Below are positions 23,847 through 30,745 of a stretch of DNA of 34,346 nucleotides, piece after piece. This DNA comes from Lysobacteraceae bacterium. Its GTDB lineage: Bacteria; Pseudomonadota; Gammaproteobacteria; Xanthomonadales; Xanthomonadaceae. Location: positions 1-34,346 of the forward strand of contig JAEUPQ010000028.1 of the NCBI GenBank assembly GCA_016789405.1, written 5' to 3'. The notes below the pieces were generated by a model. That model ran no database searches, had not been told where the DNA came from, and saw only the letters and a list, made by a program, of their open reading frames with translations. The first letter of the stretch is position 1, and every line of letters starts with the position of its first letter. The position numbers were made by a program, and so were the translations under genes.

Positions 23847-25328
23847 TCAATCCGCCGGCACCGTCCTCGGCCCTGCCCATTCGCGCAGTGCGGTGACCTG
23901 TTCTTCCATCAGCACCGACAGCGGGCGCGTGTTCTTGAGTTCGGCGCGCAGCTGGAATTCGCTCAGCGGCAGGCTGCTGGCGTGGGCGGCGTACAGCGCG
24001 GCGACGATGGCCTGTTCGATCTCGGCACCGGAGAAGCCATCGGAGGCGCCGGCGAGCGCGGCGAAGTCGAAGGCGTCGCATTCGACCTGGCGGCGGCGCA
24101 GGTGCAGGCCGAACAATTCTGCGCGCGACTCGGCGCTGGGCAGGTCGACGAAGAAGATTTCGTCGAAGCGGCCCTTGCGAAGCAGTTCGGCGGGCAGTTC
24201 GTGCACCTGGTTGGCGGTGGCGACCATGAACACCGGATGCTTGCGTTCGGCCATCCAGGTGAGGAAGGTGCCGAGCACGCGGCGCGAGACGCCGCCGTCT
24301 TCGCCGGAATTCGCCAGGCCTTTCTCGAGCTCGTCGATCCACAGCACGCAGGGCGACAGCTGTTCGGAGGAGGCGAGCGCGTCGCGCAGGTTCTTCTCGG
24401 TCTCGCCGTGGAACTTGTTGTACAGCGCGCCGAAATCCAGGCGCAGCAGCGGCACGCCGAAGCCGGCGGCGATGGCCTTGGCCAGCATCGACTTGCCGCA
24501 GCCCTGCACGCCGAGCAGCAGCAGGCCCTTCGGCGGGTCCAGGCCGGGCGGGACGTTGCCGTCGACGAAGGCGGCGCGACGCAGTTCGATCCAGCGCTTC
24601 ACGCGCTTCGCGCCGATCACGTGCTCCAGCTTCACCGGATCGAATTCGTAATGCAGGTGTCCGCTGCGGTTGATCAGCTCGAATTTGAGCTTGGCCAGTT
24701 CCGGCAGGTCGTCGGCGTTGAGCACGCCATCGCGGAAGATCAGGTGGCGCGCGATGCGGCGTGCGTCGGTCTCGCTCAGGCCGCGCAGGTTGCGCACGAT
24801 CTGCTTCACCGCGTCCGGGTCCACTTCCACGCGCTTGCCGCCGTGTTCGCGGGTGTAGGCGGCAGCTTCTTCCTTGACCATCTTCAGCAGCGCTTCGCCG
24901 GCGGGCAGCTTCGGACGGTAGCGCACGGCGTGCGCTTCCAGGTCCTCGGGCAGCTCGACCTTGTTGCCGACCAGCACCAGCACGTGTGGCAGGCAGTTGC
25001 GGCGCTGCAGGATGTCGCGCACCTGGCGCTGGGTGCCGGCGTATTTCAGGTAGGGCGCGAAGTCGAGCAGCAGGAACACGCCGCGCTGGTCGTGTCGGTA
25101 GATCGCCTGCAGGGTGGCCCCGGCGTCGGGCGCGACGTCGGCCTCGTCCTCGCGGTCCATGTCGATCCGGCGCATGCCCTCGGTGATCGACCAGCGGAAC
25201 AGGGAGCGCCACACGTGCATCAGCGACTGGCGGAACAGTTCCACCACCCGGGGCTCGTCCGGGGTCTCGATCACGATGAGGGGGGTGTCGGCGCGAATCA
25301 GCGCCACGAGATCCTGCAAGCCGTTCAT
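23847..25328 (-). CDS. AAA+ ATPase, Ycf46-like
   Basis: 493 residues from the ATG at 25328, with AGGA about 5 nt upstream; the frame continues upstream only as a chance opening. The first ~230 residues form an N-terminal domain (LIRADTPLIVIETPDE, FLLLDFAPYL) typical of Ycf46-like proteins. The AAA+ module has Walker A GVQGCGKS (273-280), Walker B CVLWIDE (327-333), TAN sensor-1 at about 371, and an arginine-finger region RKGRFDE (384-390). It resembles the FtsH/Cdc48 clade of AAA modules but has no membrane segment or protease domain. It is cytosolic. The target is unknown; family members have been linked to carbon-uptake regulation in cyanobacteria, which need not apply here. It is divergent from the ParA gene. 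Confidence 0.9.
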   Translation of the reverse strand: MNGLQDLVALIRADTPLIVIETPDEPRVVELFRQSLMHVWRSLFRWSITEGMRRIDMDREDEADVAPDAGATLQAIYRHDQRGVFLLLDFAPYLKYAGTQRQVRDILQRRNCLPHVLVLVGNKVELPEDLEAHAVRYRPKLPAGEALLKMVKEEAAAYTREHGGKRVEVDPDAVKQIVRNLRGLSETDARRIARHLIFRDGVLNADDLPELAKLKFELINRSGHLHYEFDPVKLEHVIGAKRVKRWIELRRAAFVDGNVPPGLDPPKGLLLLGVQGCGKSMLAKAIAAGFGVPLLRLDFGALYNKFHGETEKNLRDALASSEQLSPCVLWIDELEKGLANSGEDGGVSRRVLGTFLTWMAERKHPVFMVATANQVHELPAELLRKGRFDEIFFVDLPSAESRAELFGLHLRRRQVECDAFDFAALAGASDGFSGAEIEQAIVAALYAAHASSLPLSEFQLRAELKNTRPLSVLMEEQVTALREWAGPRTVPAD

Positions 25329-25351
25329 GCTGTCCTGGTGTAGCGGGTGGG

Positions 25352-25396
25352 GTACCGGGTCGCGTACCGGGTAGGCGTACCGGGTAGGCGTACCGG
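25352..25396 (+). repeat. Tandem 12-13-bp repeat upstream of the AAA+ gene
   Basis: Units start at 25352, 25364, 25377 and 25390; each begins GTACCGG, and the middle two are identical (GTACCGGGTAGGC). The array sits 24 nt upstream of the AAA+ start, in the region where its promoter would be expected. Confidence 0.85.
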
Positions 25397-25518
25397 CCTG
25401 GAGCGGAGCGGGTGGAATGCCCGAAAACGCCGCAGACGATAGCAAAGCGGGGCCTGCATCGCCCGGATTTCCGGGGGCGACGGCGGCAAGTGCTTGAATT
25501 CCGCGGCGATGCGGGTGG

Positions 25519-25524
25519 TAAGCT
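25519..25524 (+). promoter_or_regulatory. Candidate -10 element for the ParA gene
   Basis: TAAGCT lies 26 nt before the ATG at 25551. A TTGAAT at 25494-25499 is a possible -35, although its 19-nt spacing is long. Confidence 0.35.
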
Positions 25525-25540
25525 GCGGCATCTTCACTGC

Positions 25541-25547
25541 GGAGGTG
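25541..25547 (+). promoter_or_regulatory. Ribosome binding site of the ParA gene
   Basis: GGAGGTG lies 3 nt before the ATG at 25551. It excludes the upstream in-frame ATGs at 25494 and 25509. Confidence 0.85.
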
Positions 25548-25550
25548 CCG

Positions 25551-26180
25551 ATGAAAACGGTTCTGGTCGCCAGTTCGAAGGGCGGGGTGGGCAAGACCAC
25601 CATCGCCACCCATCTCGCCGCGCAAGCGGCGCTGGACGGGCATCGCACCGTGCTGGTCGACGCCGACCCGCAGCATTCGTCCACCCGCTGGGCCGAACGC
25701 CGCGCCGATCTGGAAAGCGCTGTGCTGCCGGTCGACGGTTCGCGGCGCAACTGGCCGAAGCACGTGCCGGACGACGCCCAGCGCATCATCGTCGACGCAC
25801 CCGCAGGCTCCACCGCCGACAGCCTCGAAGGCTTCCTCGACATCGCCGACGGCCTGGTCGTCCCGGTGTTGCCATCGACCCTCGACATCGACGCCACCGT
25901 GCCCTTCCTCAATGGCATCGCCAAGCACCCGCGCGTGCGTCGCGGCCAGCTGAAGGTGGCGCTGGTCGGCAACCGCCTGCGGCCGTGGACCAACGCCTCG
26001 CAGCAGGCGGTGGACCTGCTGAAGCAATGGCCCTACCCGGTCGTCGCGGAACTGCGCGACAGCCAGGCCTACGTGATGCTGGTCGGCCTGGGCCGCAGCC
26101 TGTTCGACTACCACTCGCAGCACGTCCGCGAGCACCAGGAAGACTGGGCGCCGCTGCTGAAGTGGGTGAAGAAGGGGTAA
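25551..26180 (+). CDS. Orphan ParA/MinD-type ATPase
   Basis: 209 residues. The deviant Walker A motif KGGVGKTT is at residues 10-17, with the signature lysine at 10. VDADPQHSSTRWAER follows at about 38-52, and the Walker B-like strand IIVDAPAG comes before residue 90. The length matches short chromosomal orphan ParAs that lack a DNA-binding extension. No parB or parS-like gene adjoins, so it probably positions some other cargo or acts as a regulator. It is divergent from the AAA+ ATPase and its stop is 24 nt from the convergent beta-lactamase stop. Cytosolic, with probable nucleotide-dependent dimerisation. Confidence 0.92.
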   Translation: MKTVLVASSKGGVGKTTIATHLAAQAALDGHRTVLVDADPQHSSTRWAERRADLESAVLPVDGSRRNWPKHVPDDAQRIIVDAPAGSTADSLEGFLDIADGLVVPVLPSTLDIDATVPFLNGIAKHPRVRRGQLKVALVGNRLRPWTNASQQAVDLLKQWPYPVVAELRDSQAYVMLVGLGRSLFDYHSQHVREHQEDWAPLLKWVKKG

Positions 26181-26204
26181 GTCGCTTCAGCGATCCCCGC
26201 TGGT

Positions 26205-27041
26205 TCACGCCGCCGGCAGCGCCCCGATCGACACCAGCGCCTTGCGCACGATCGCCTCGCGCTTCGGCGCATCCGCGGCGCCGCCGGGCATGTCGACGTT
26301 CAGCGCGAAGAACACCGCGCCATCGGCGGTGTCGACCCAGCCGATGAACCAGCCGAGCTGTGGTTCTGCATCGAAGGTCCAGCCGGTCTTGCCGTACAGC
26401 ACGAACCCCGGGCCGCGTTCGATCAGGATCAGGTCCTTCACCAGGCGCTGGTGCGCCACCTCGAACGGCAGGGCATCGCGCCGCAACCGCCGCAGCATGT
26501 CGACCTGCTCGACCGCCGAGATCGCCAGCCCGCCGTCGAGCCAGAAGCGGTCGATGCCGCCGGCGACGCTGCGGTTGCCGTAATCCAGGCGCCGCAGGTA
26601 TCGCCGTTCGCGACGTTCGCCCAGCGCTTTCGCGAATCCCTGGAACACCCAGACCGTGGAGCCGCGCATCGCCTCGGCCAGGGTCTGGTCGCGGTTCCAG
26701 TGCGCGAAGCGACGCTGCACGCCGTCCCAGCGGAAGGGCTGGGAAGCGTCCGTTGCGATGCCGGCATCCAGCGCGAACAGCAGGTGCGGGATCTTGAACG
26801 TGGACGCCGGGACGAAACGCTGCCGGGCGCGGGCGTCGTCGTGCACGTACTGCCTGCCGTTGCGTTTGATGGCACGCCCGTCGACGGCACGCTCATCGAC
26901 GACCAGCAGCGTGCCCGTCACGCCCGCGTCCTCGAACAGCCTCGCCCCGTCTTCGCGTGGGGTTCCGTCGTCGGCGACGGCGCCGGTGGTGCTGGTCAGC
27001 AGCAGAACGAGCGCGAGCGCCCGGGCGAACGGTCCGATCAC
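26205..27041 (-). CDS. Class D (OXA-type) beta-lactamase, canonical motifs
   Basis: 278 residues from the GTG at 27041, which overlaps the stop of the upstream gene (GTGA) and has AGG 6 nt before it. A signal peptide ends TTGAVADD. All class D landmarks are readable: Ser80-Thr-Phe-Lys83 (nucleophile and the lysine that is carboxylated in this family), Ser128-Thr-Val130, Tyr154-Gly-Asn156, Trp167 in FWLDGGLAIS, and Lys218-Thr-Gly220. The length is normal for the class. It would act in the periplasm on beta-lactams. The spectrum cannot be predicted. It is translationally coupled to a divergent paralogue upstream, and its stop lies close to the convergent ParA stop. Confidence 0.93.
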   Translation of the reverse strand: MIGPFARALALVLLLTSTTGAVADDGTPREDGARLFEDAGVTGTLLVVDERAVDGRAIKRNGRQYVHDDARARQRFVPASTFKIPHLLFALDAGIATDASQPFRWDGVQRRFAHWNRDQTLAEAMRGSTVWVFQGFAKALGERRERRYLRRLDYGNRSVAGGIDRFWLDGGLAISAVEQVDMLRRLRRDALPFEVAHQRLVKDLILIERGPGFVLYGKTGWTFDAEPQLGWFIGWVDTADGAVFFALNVDMPGGAADAPKREAIVRKALVSIGALPAA

Positions 27042-27919
27042 AGTGCGCCTGCGTCGCGCAGCAACTGCCTGCCCAGCGGGATGCGCTTGCCCAATGCGTT
27101 GCTCCTCGCCTGCTCGTCGGCCGACGTGAGATCGATGCCCAGCACGAAGCTCGCTGCCGGCTTCCTGCTGCCGCCTTCGACCCAGCCCACCCACCAGGCG
27201 GTGCCGCTGCCGTTGCCGAAATGGGTGCCGGTCTTGCCGTAGATGCGTCGGCCATCGAGTTCGCCGCTGGCCATCGCCGCCTTGACCGTGGCGATGTGCG
27301 CCGGCGACACGGGCAGCGCACCGCGACGCAGTCGGTCGATGAAGTCGAGCTGCTGGCGCGCTGTGATGGTCAGCACGCCGTCGTGCCAGGCCAGCGCCGG
27401 TACTTCGCCGATGCGGCCGTTGCCGTACTGCAGGCGCTGCACCCAGGTGGCCAGCCGCTCGCGGCCGATGCGGTTGGCGAGCACGCCGAAGAAGCTCTCG
27501 CTGGAGGTCTGCATGGCCTCGCGCAGGGCCATGTCGCGCTCCCACTCCGGCTTGCCGGGGTAGCGCTTGCCGTTCCACGGCACGACTTCGTTGCCGTCGC
27601 GCAGCGTGCCTGTCTGCAGGGCGACCAGCGCCACCAGCACCTTGAAGGTCGAGGCCGGGCGCAGCGCAGCGTCGGCGCGATCCGCGCCATGCACCACGTC
27701 CACCGCCTTGCCGTCGCGCTTGAGCAGGAACGTGCCCGGGTGTCCGTAGGCGGCGAAGCGCGCGGCCGGCGCCATCGCCGCGTTCGCAGGTGCCGCAGGC
27801 TTCGCGGGCGGCGCGCCATGGGCGAGAGCCGGAACGATCGCGATGAGCGCGGCGGCGAGCAGGGCGCGCGGGCTGCGCACGAAAATGGCGGACGAGCGGG
27901 GGGCGGGGTGGCACGACAT
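27038..27919 (-). CDS. Class D-like beta-lactamase paralogue with an altered second motif
   Basis: 293 residues from the ATG at 27919, with GGAG 7 nt upstream; an earlier in-frame ATG at 27979 lacks such a site. A signal sequence ends PALAHGAP, followed by an Ala/Pro-rich linker. Ser90-Thr-Phe-Lys93, Tyr165-Gly-Asn167, Trp178 and Lys229-Thr-Gly231 match class D. By alignment with the downstream enzyme, the Ser-x-Val motif is Ser139-Ser140-Glu141, a charged residue where Val is expected beside the carboxylated lysine. This could alter catalysis, or the protein may be a related penicillin-recognising hydrolase. Its last four bases overlap the start of the canonical class D gene, so the two are made together. 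Confidence 0.87.
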   Translation of the reverse strand: MSCHPAPRSSAIFVRSPRALLAAALIAIVPALAHGAPPAKPAAPANAAMAPAARFAAYGHPGTFLLKRDGKAVDVVHGADRADAALRPASTFKVLVALVALQTGTLRDGNEVVPWNGKRYPGKPEWERDMALREAMQTSSESFFGVLANRIGRERLATWVQRLQYGNGRIGEVPALAWHDGVLTITARQQLDFIDRLRRGALPVSPAHIATVKAAMASGELDGRRIYGKTGTHFGNGSGTAWWVGWVEGGSRKPAASFVLGIDLTSADEQARSNALGKRIPLGRQLLRDAGAL

Positions 27920-28016
27920 CGGGCGGCTCCGGCGACGGGTAGGTGCCTGCAGTGTCGATGCCGGCATCGGCGATCCCAATGGCGGCTGCCGTCGCGGTCG
28001 TCACTCATGTAACTTT

Positions 28017-28043
28017 TGTCACCCGGCAGGGATGCGCGTGACA
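28017..28043. promoter_or_regulatory. Inverted repeat in the divergent promoter region
   Basis: TGTCAC (28017-28022) and GTGACA (28038-28043) are exact reverse complements with 15 bases between them, centred about 110 nt from the beta-lactamase start and 51 nt from the divergent gene's start. A further GTCAC occurs at 28000-28004. It is a candidate operator. Confidence 0.4.
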
Positions 28044-28080
28044 GACTCGGCGCATCAGCCACGACCACGACGACGCAGAC

Positions 28081-29610
28081 GTGAAGACCCAGGGCAGTGC
28101 GGGAAGCAGGATCGAGATCGAACTGGAAGCGCCCGCCCGGGTGCAGGGCAAGCCGGTGCGCCACCAGTCGCTGTGGATCCTGCTGCGGCTGTGGCTGGCC
28201 TCGCAGGCCGGGGAGGGCTGGGTGCGCGAGACGCAGCTGCGCGAGCAGTTCGCCAGCGCGCGCAACCTGCGCATGGTCATCAGCCGTGCCTACGGGGACT
28301 TCGCGCGCTGGGGCCTGCACGTGGGCTGGGGCAAGGATCGCGGTCGCGATCCCGACCTGCTGCCGCTGGCCGGACGCAATCGCGGCCCGTACTGGCTGGT
28401 GGAAGGTGAGGCAGCGCGCCTGCGCATCCTGCTCCATGGCGAGGAGGTCGGTGCCGATGCCGTCGCGTCCTGGCTGGGCAAGCCTGCACTGCAGCCCGCC
28501 GCGAACGCGGTGGCCCGCGCGAGCCGTGCCCACCCGGCCTACTGGCATGCCTGGGCCGGTGCGCGTCGCGACATGCTCGACGGCCGGTTGATCCTGGATC
28601 GCGAGCGCGGCGCGCTGGCCGGCTATCGACGCGCACAGACGCTCGCACCGGACCCGTGGCTGCAGGCCCTGGCGCTGCTGCAGCAGGCGATGGTCTGGCG
28701 CCGCGCCGGCAATGCCGATGCCGCGCGCGCGGTGCTGGCCGAACTCGACAAGCACTGGCACGACGAACAGGCGCCGGAGCACGCCTGGCTCGGCGCGATG
28801 GCCGCGATCGTGCAGGCCTGGTGCGCCTATGCCGGCCGCGATCCCCTCGGTGCCAAGCAGATCCTGCGCCAGGCCACCGAAGATCCGCGCTGGGTCGGCC
28901 TGTTCCAGTACCACCCGCGCGTGCGCAGCGAACACGCCAACCTGCAGGCCCTGATCCACCGTGCACTGGCGCTGGACGAAAGCGTCGACCCGGCCGAGCG
29001 CAACGCCGCCGCGCGCACCGCGCTGGACCACTACCGCCTGGCGCTCGCACTGGCCAACGAGGCCGAGATGTTCGACGCCGCTGCGTCCACGGCCAGCAAC
29101 CTCGGCTGGTCGCTGTGGCTGTTCGAGCGTTGCGGACTGGACGTGCCGAGGGATGACGGCCATCCGCTGGCGTGGATCGCGCTGGCGGCCTGGCTGAACG
29201 AGCGCCACGGCCTGGGCGTGGGATTCTGGAACACCATCTACCTGCTGCGGATGGTGCGCGCGAACGGCCCGGACAGCGCGCATCCGCGCCTCGATGCCTT
29301 CCAGCGCTGGCCGGTGATCACGCCGACGACGTTCCGCGAACTCACCGCGCCGATCGTGCTGTCGACCGACTGGCCGGACTGGCGCGCGCTGGCCGTGTCG
29401 CTGCTGGCGGATGTCGATGCCGGTCGCGTGCAGGTCGATGCCCTGCAGCGCGCCAACCTGCTGTACGAAGTCGCCTGGTACGAGGCCCACGACGGCGACA
29501 TCCAGCGCAGCACCGATGCACTGGCGCGACTGCGCCGTCGGCTGCGCGAGCTCACGCCCTCGGACCGCCTGTTCTTCCGCGAGGCGATCCGCAAGCTGCC
29601 GGAGACCTGA
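28081..29610 (+). CDS. Predicted winged-helix/helical-repeat protein, possible regulator
   Basis: 509 residues from the GTG at 28081; no strong ribosome site is seen, so the message may be nearly leaderless. Residues ~1-115 look like a small winged-helix fold: a strand (IEIELEAPARVQGK), helices containing LWILLRLWL and ETQLREQFASARNLRMVISRAYGDF, and a beta-hairpin ending GPYWLVEG. The rest is Ala-rich alpha-helical, with tetratricopeptide-like pairs (RRAQTLAPDPWLQALALLQQAMVW, YEVAWYEAHDGDIQ). There is no membrane segment. The arrangement recalls regulators with a DNA-binding head and TPR-like tail, but no family is firmly recognised. It is divergent from the beta-lactamase pair, which suggests it may control them. 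Confidence 0.7.
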   Translation: MKTQGSAGSRIEIELEAPARVQGKPVRHQSLWILLRLWLASQAGEGWVRETQLREQFASARNLRMVISRAYGDFARWGLHVGWGKDRGRDPDLLPLAGRNRGPYWLVEGEAARLRILLHGEEVGADAVASWLGKPALQPAANAVARASRAHPAYWHAWAGARRDMLDGRLILDRERGALAGYRRAQTLAPDPWLQALALLQQAMVWRRAGNADAARAVLAELDKHWHDEQAPEHAWLGAMAAIVQAWCAYAGRDPLGAKQILRQATEDPRWVGLFQYHPRVRSEHANLQALIHRALALDESVDPAERNAAARTALDHYRLALALANEAEMFDAAASTASNLGWSLWLFERCGLDVPRDDGHPLAWIALAAWLNERHGLGVGFWNTIYLLRMVRANGPDSAHPRLDAFQRWPVITPTTFRELTAPIVLSTDWPDWRALAVSLLADVDAGRVQVDALQRANLLYEVAWYEAHDGDIQRSTDALARLRRRLRELTPSDRLFFREAIRKLPET

Positions 29611-29663
29611 GCAATCCGATCGGCAAGCGGGCCGCGATGGGGGTCGCTCGCGGCGTTCTCGGG

Positions 29664-29669
29664 TAAGCT
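29664..29669 (+). promoter_or_regulatory. Candidate -10 element for the sixA operon
   Basis: TAAGCT lies 33 nt before the ATG at 29703. The same hexamer is found upstream of the EAL gene (12775-12780) and the ParA gene (25519-25524). Confidence 0.35.
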
Positions 29670-29702
29670 GACTCGACCATTCCGGCCGAGGACCGTGCGC
29701 CC

Positions 29703-30179
29703 ATGCGAACCCTGATCCTGCTCCGCCACGCCCACGCCGAACCCGCGTCCACCGAACAGGCCGACCTCGATCGCCCGCTGTCCGCCGAGGGACTCGCCGA
29801 GGCCGAAGCCGCCGGGCGCTGGCTGTCGGAGCAGGGACTGATCCCCGACCGGGTGCTGTGCTCGCCTGCACGACGCACGCGCGAGACCCTCGAATCGGTC
29901 ATGGGCACGATCGGTTTCGTCGAGCAGCGACTGGTCGACCAGATCTACGAAGCGACCCCGGGCGCCCTGGCGGCGCTGGTGGACGAACACCGCGAAGCCG
30001 AGCGACTGCTGCTGGTCGGCCACAACCCCGGCCTGGAGCGGCTGGCGGCGTTGATGCACAGCGGACAGTCCGGCGATTACCGGGGCATGCCCCCTGCCGG
30101 CATCGTGGTGCTGGATTTCCCCGTCGAGGCCATGGTCGAGCCCGGCGTGGCCCGTCTTTCCGCGTTCTGGTGGCCGTGA
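29703..30179 (+). CDS. sixA: SixA-type phosphohistidine phosphatase
   Basis: 158 residues, the usual size of SixA. The histidine-phosphatase signature LLRHAHAE puts the phospho-acceptor at His9. Arg57/Arg58 in CSPARRTRET, the acidic residue in IYEATP and His107 in LLVGHNPGLE complete the active site. It is cytosolic. Members remove phosphate from histidine phosphotransfer proteins, such as those of multistep phosphorelays or the nitrogen-related phosphotransferase system. It is the first gene of a three-gene operon, its stop overlapping the next start. Confidence 0.93.
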   Translation: MRTLILLRHAHAEPASTEQADLDRPLSAEGLAEAEAAGRWLSEQGLIPDRVLCSPARRTRETLESVMGTIGFVEQRLVDQIYEATPGALAALVDEHREAERLLLVGHNPGLERLAALMHSGQSGDYRGMPPAGIVVLDFPVEAMVEPGVARLSAFWWP

Positions 30180-30745
30180 AGCCGTTCGTTCCTTTCCTGC
30201 TCCTGCCCGTCGTCGCGATTGCACTGGCCACGGGGCGGCCCGCCTCGGCGGCCGACATCGACACCCAGCACACCCGCATCGGCTTCACCCTGAAGACCCG
30301 GTGGGGCCAGGTGCTGCGCGGGCGCTTCCCGCGCCACGAGGGGCGGATCGAGGTCCTCGACGACGGCCGCAAGCGGGTGTCCCTGCGCATGGCCACCGGC
30401 GACATCGAGATCGTCGGTCATCCCAGCTACACGGCGATCACGCGCGGTGACGGCTTCTTCGAGGCCGACCGGTTCCCAGAGATCGAGTTCGTGTCCGAGC
30501 CCTACGTCCACCAGCTCGTCGTCGACGGCGGCAAGCTCGGCGGCGAACTGCGCATCCGCGACGTGCGTCGTCGCGAGACCTTCGTGATCGAACGCGCCGG
30601 CTGCGCGCGACCTGGCCTGGATTGCGACGTGATCGCCAACGGCAGCGTGCGTCGCCGCGACTACGGCGTGGACCGCTGGATGTTCGCTGTGTCCGACGTG
30701 GTGCGGTTCCAGTTGCGTCTGCGGCTGCGCGAGGCGGTGGAATGA
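30176..30745 (+). CDS. YceI-family periplasmic protein
   Basis: 189 residues from the GTG at 30176, which overlaps the sixA stop (GTGA); a GTG six bases earlier is an alternative. A signal peptide ends RPASAADI. The rest is the all-beta YceI lipocalin-like fold, with DTQHTRIGFTLKT at its start, the HPSYTAITRGDGFFEADRFPEI segment, and closing strands DVVRFQLRLRL. YceI barrels bind amphiphilic or isoprenoid-type ligands in the periplasm; the ligand here is unknown. Two cysteines (CARPGLDC) may form a disulfide. The stop overlaps the next gene's ATG (ATGA). Confidence 0.88.
   Translation: MKPFVPFLLLPVVAIALATGRPASAADIDTQHTRIGFTLKTRWGQVLRGRFPRHEGRIEVLDDGRKRVSLRMATGDIEIVGHPSYTAITRGDGFFEADRFPEIEFVSEPYVHQLVVDGGKLGGELRIRDVRRRETFVIERAGCARPGLDCDVIANGSVRRRDYGVDRWMFAVSDVVRFQLRLRLREAVE

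Noticed and set aside
25329..26135. N-terminal extension of the AAA+ ATPase to 26135
   Set aside because: The extension overlaps the divergent ParA gene entirely; the ATG at 25328 has a ribosome site and begins the recognisable N-terminal domain.
27042..28004. Fusion of the canonical class D gene with an upstream segment in the same frame
   Set aside because: The segment is antisense-frame translation of the paralogue gene. The GTG at 27041 starts a signal peptide and overlaps the upstream stop.
27370..29871. 833-codon minus-strand frame across three genes
   Set aside because: It runs through both the beta-lactamase paralogue and the regulator in alternative frames without any domain.
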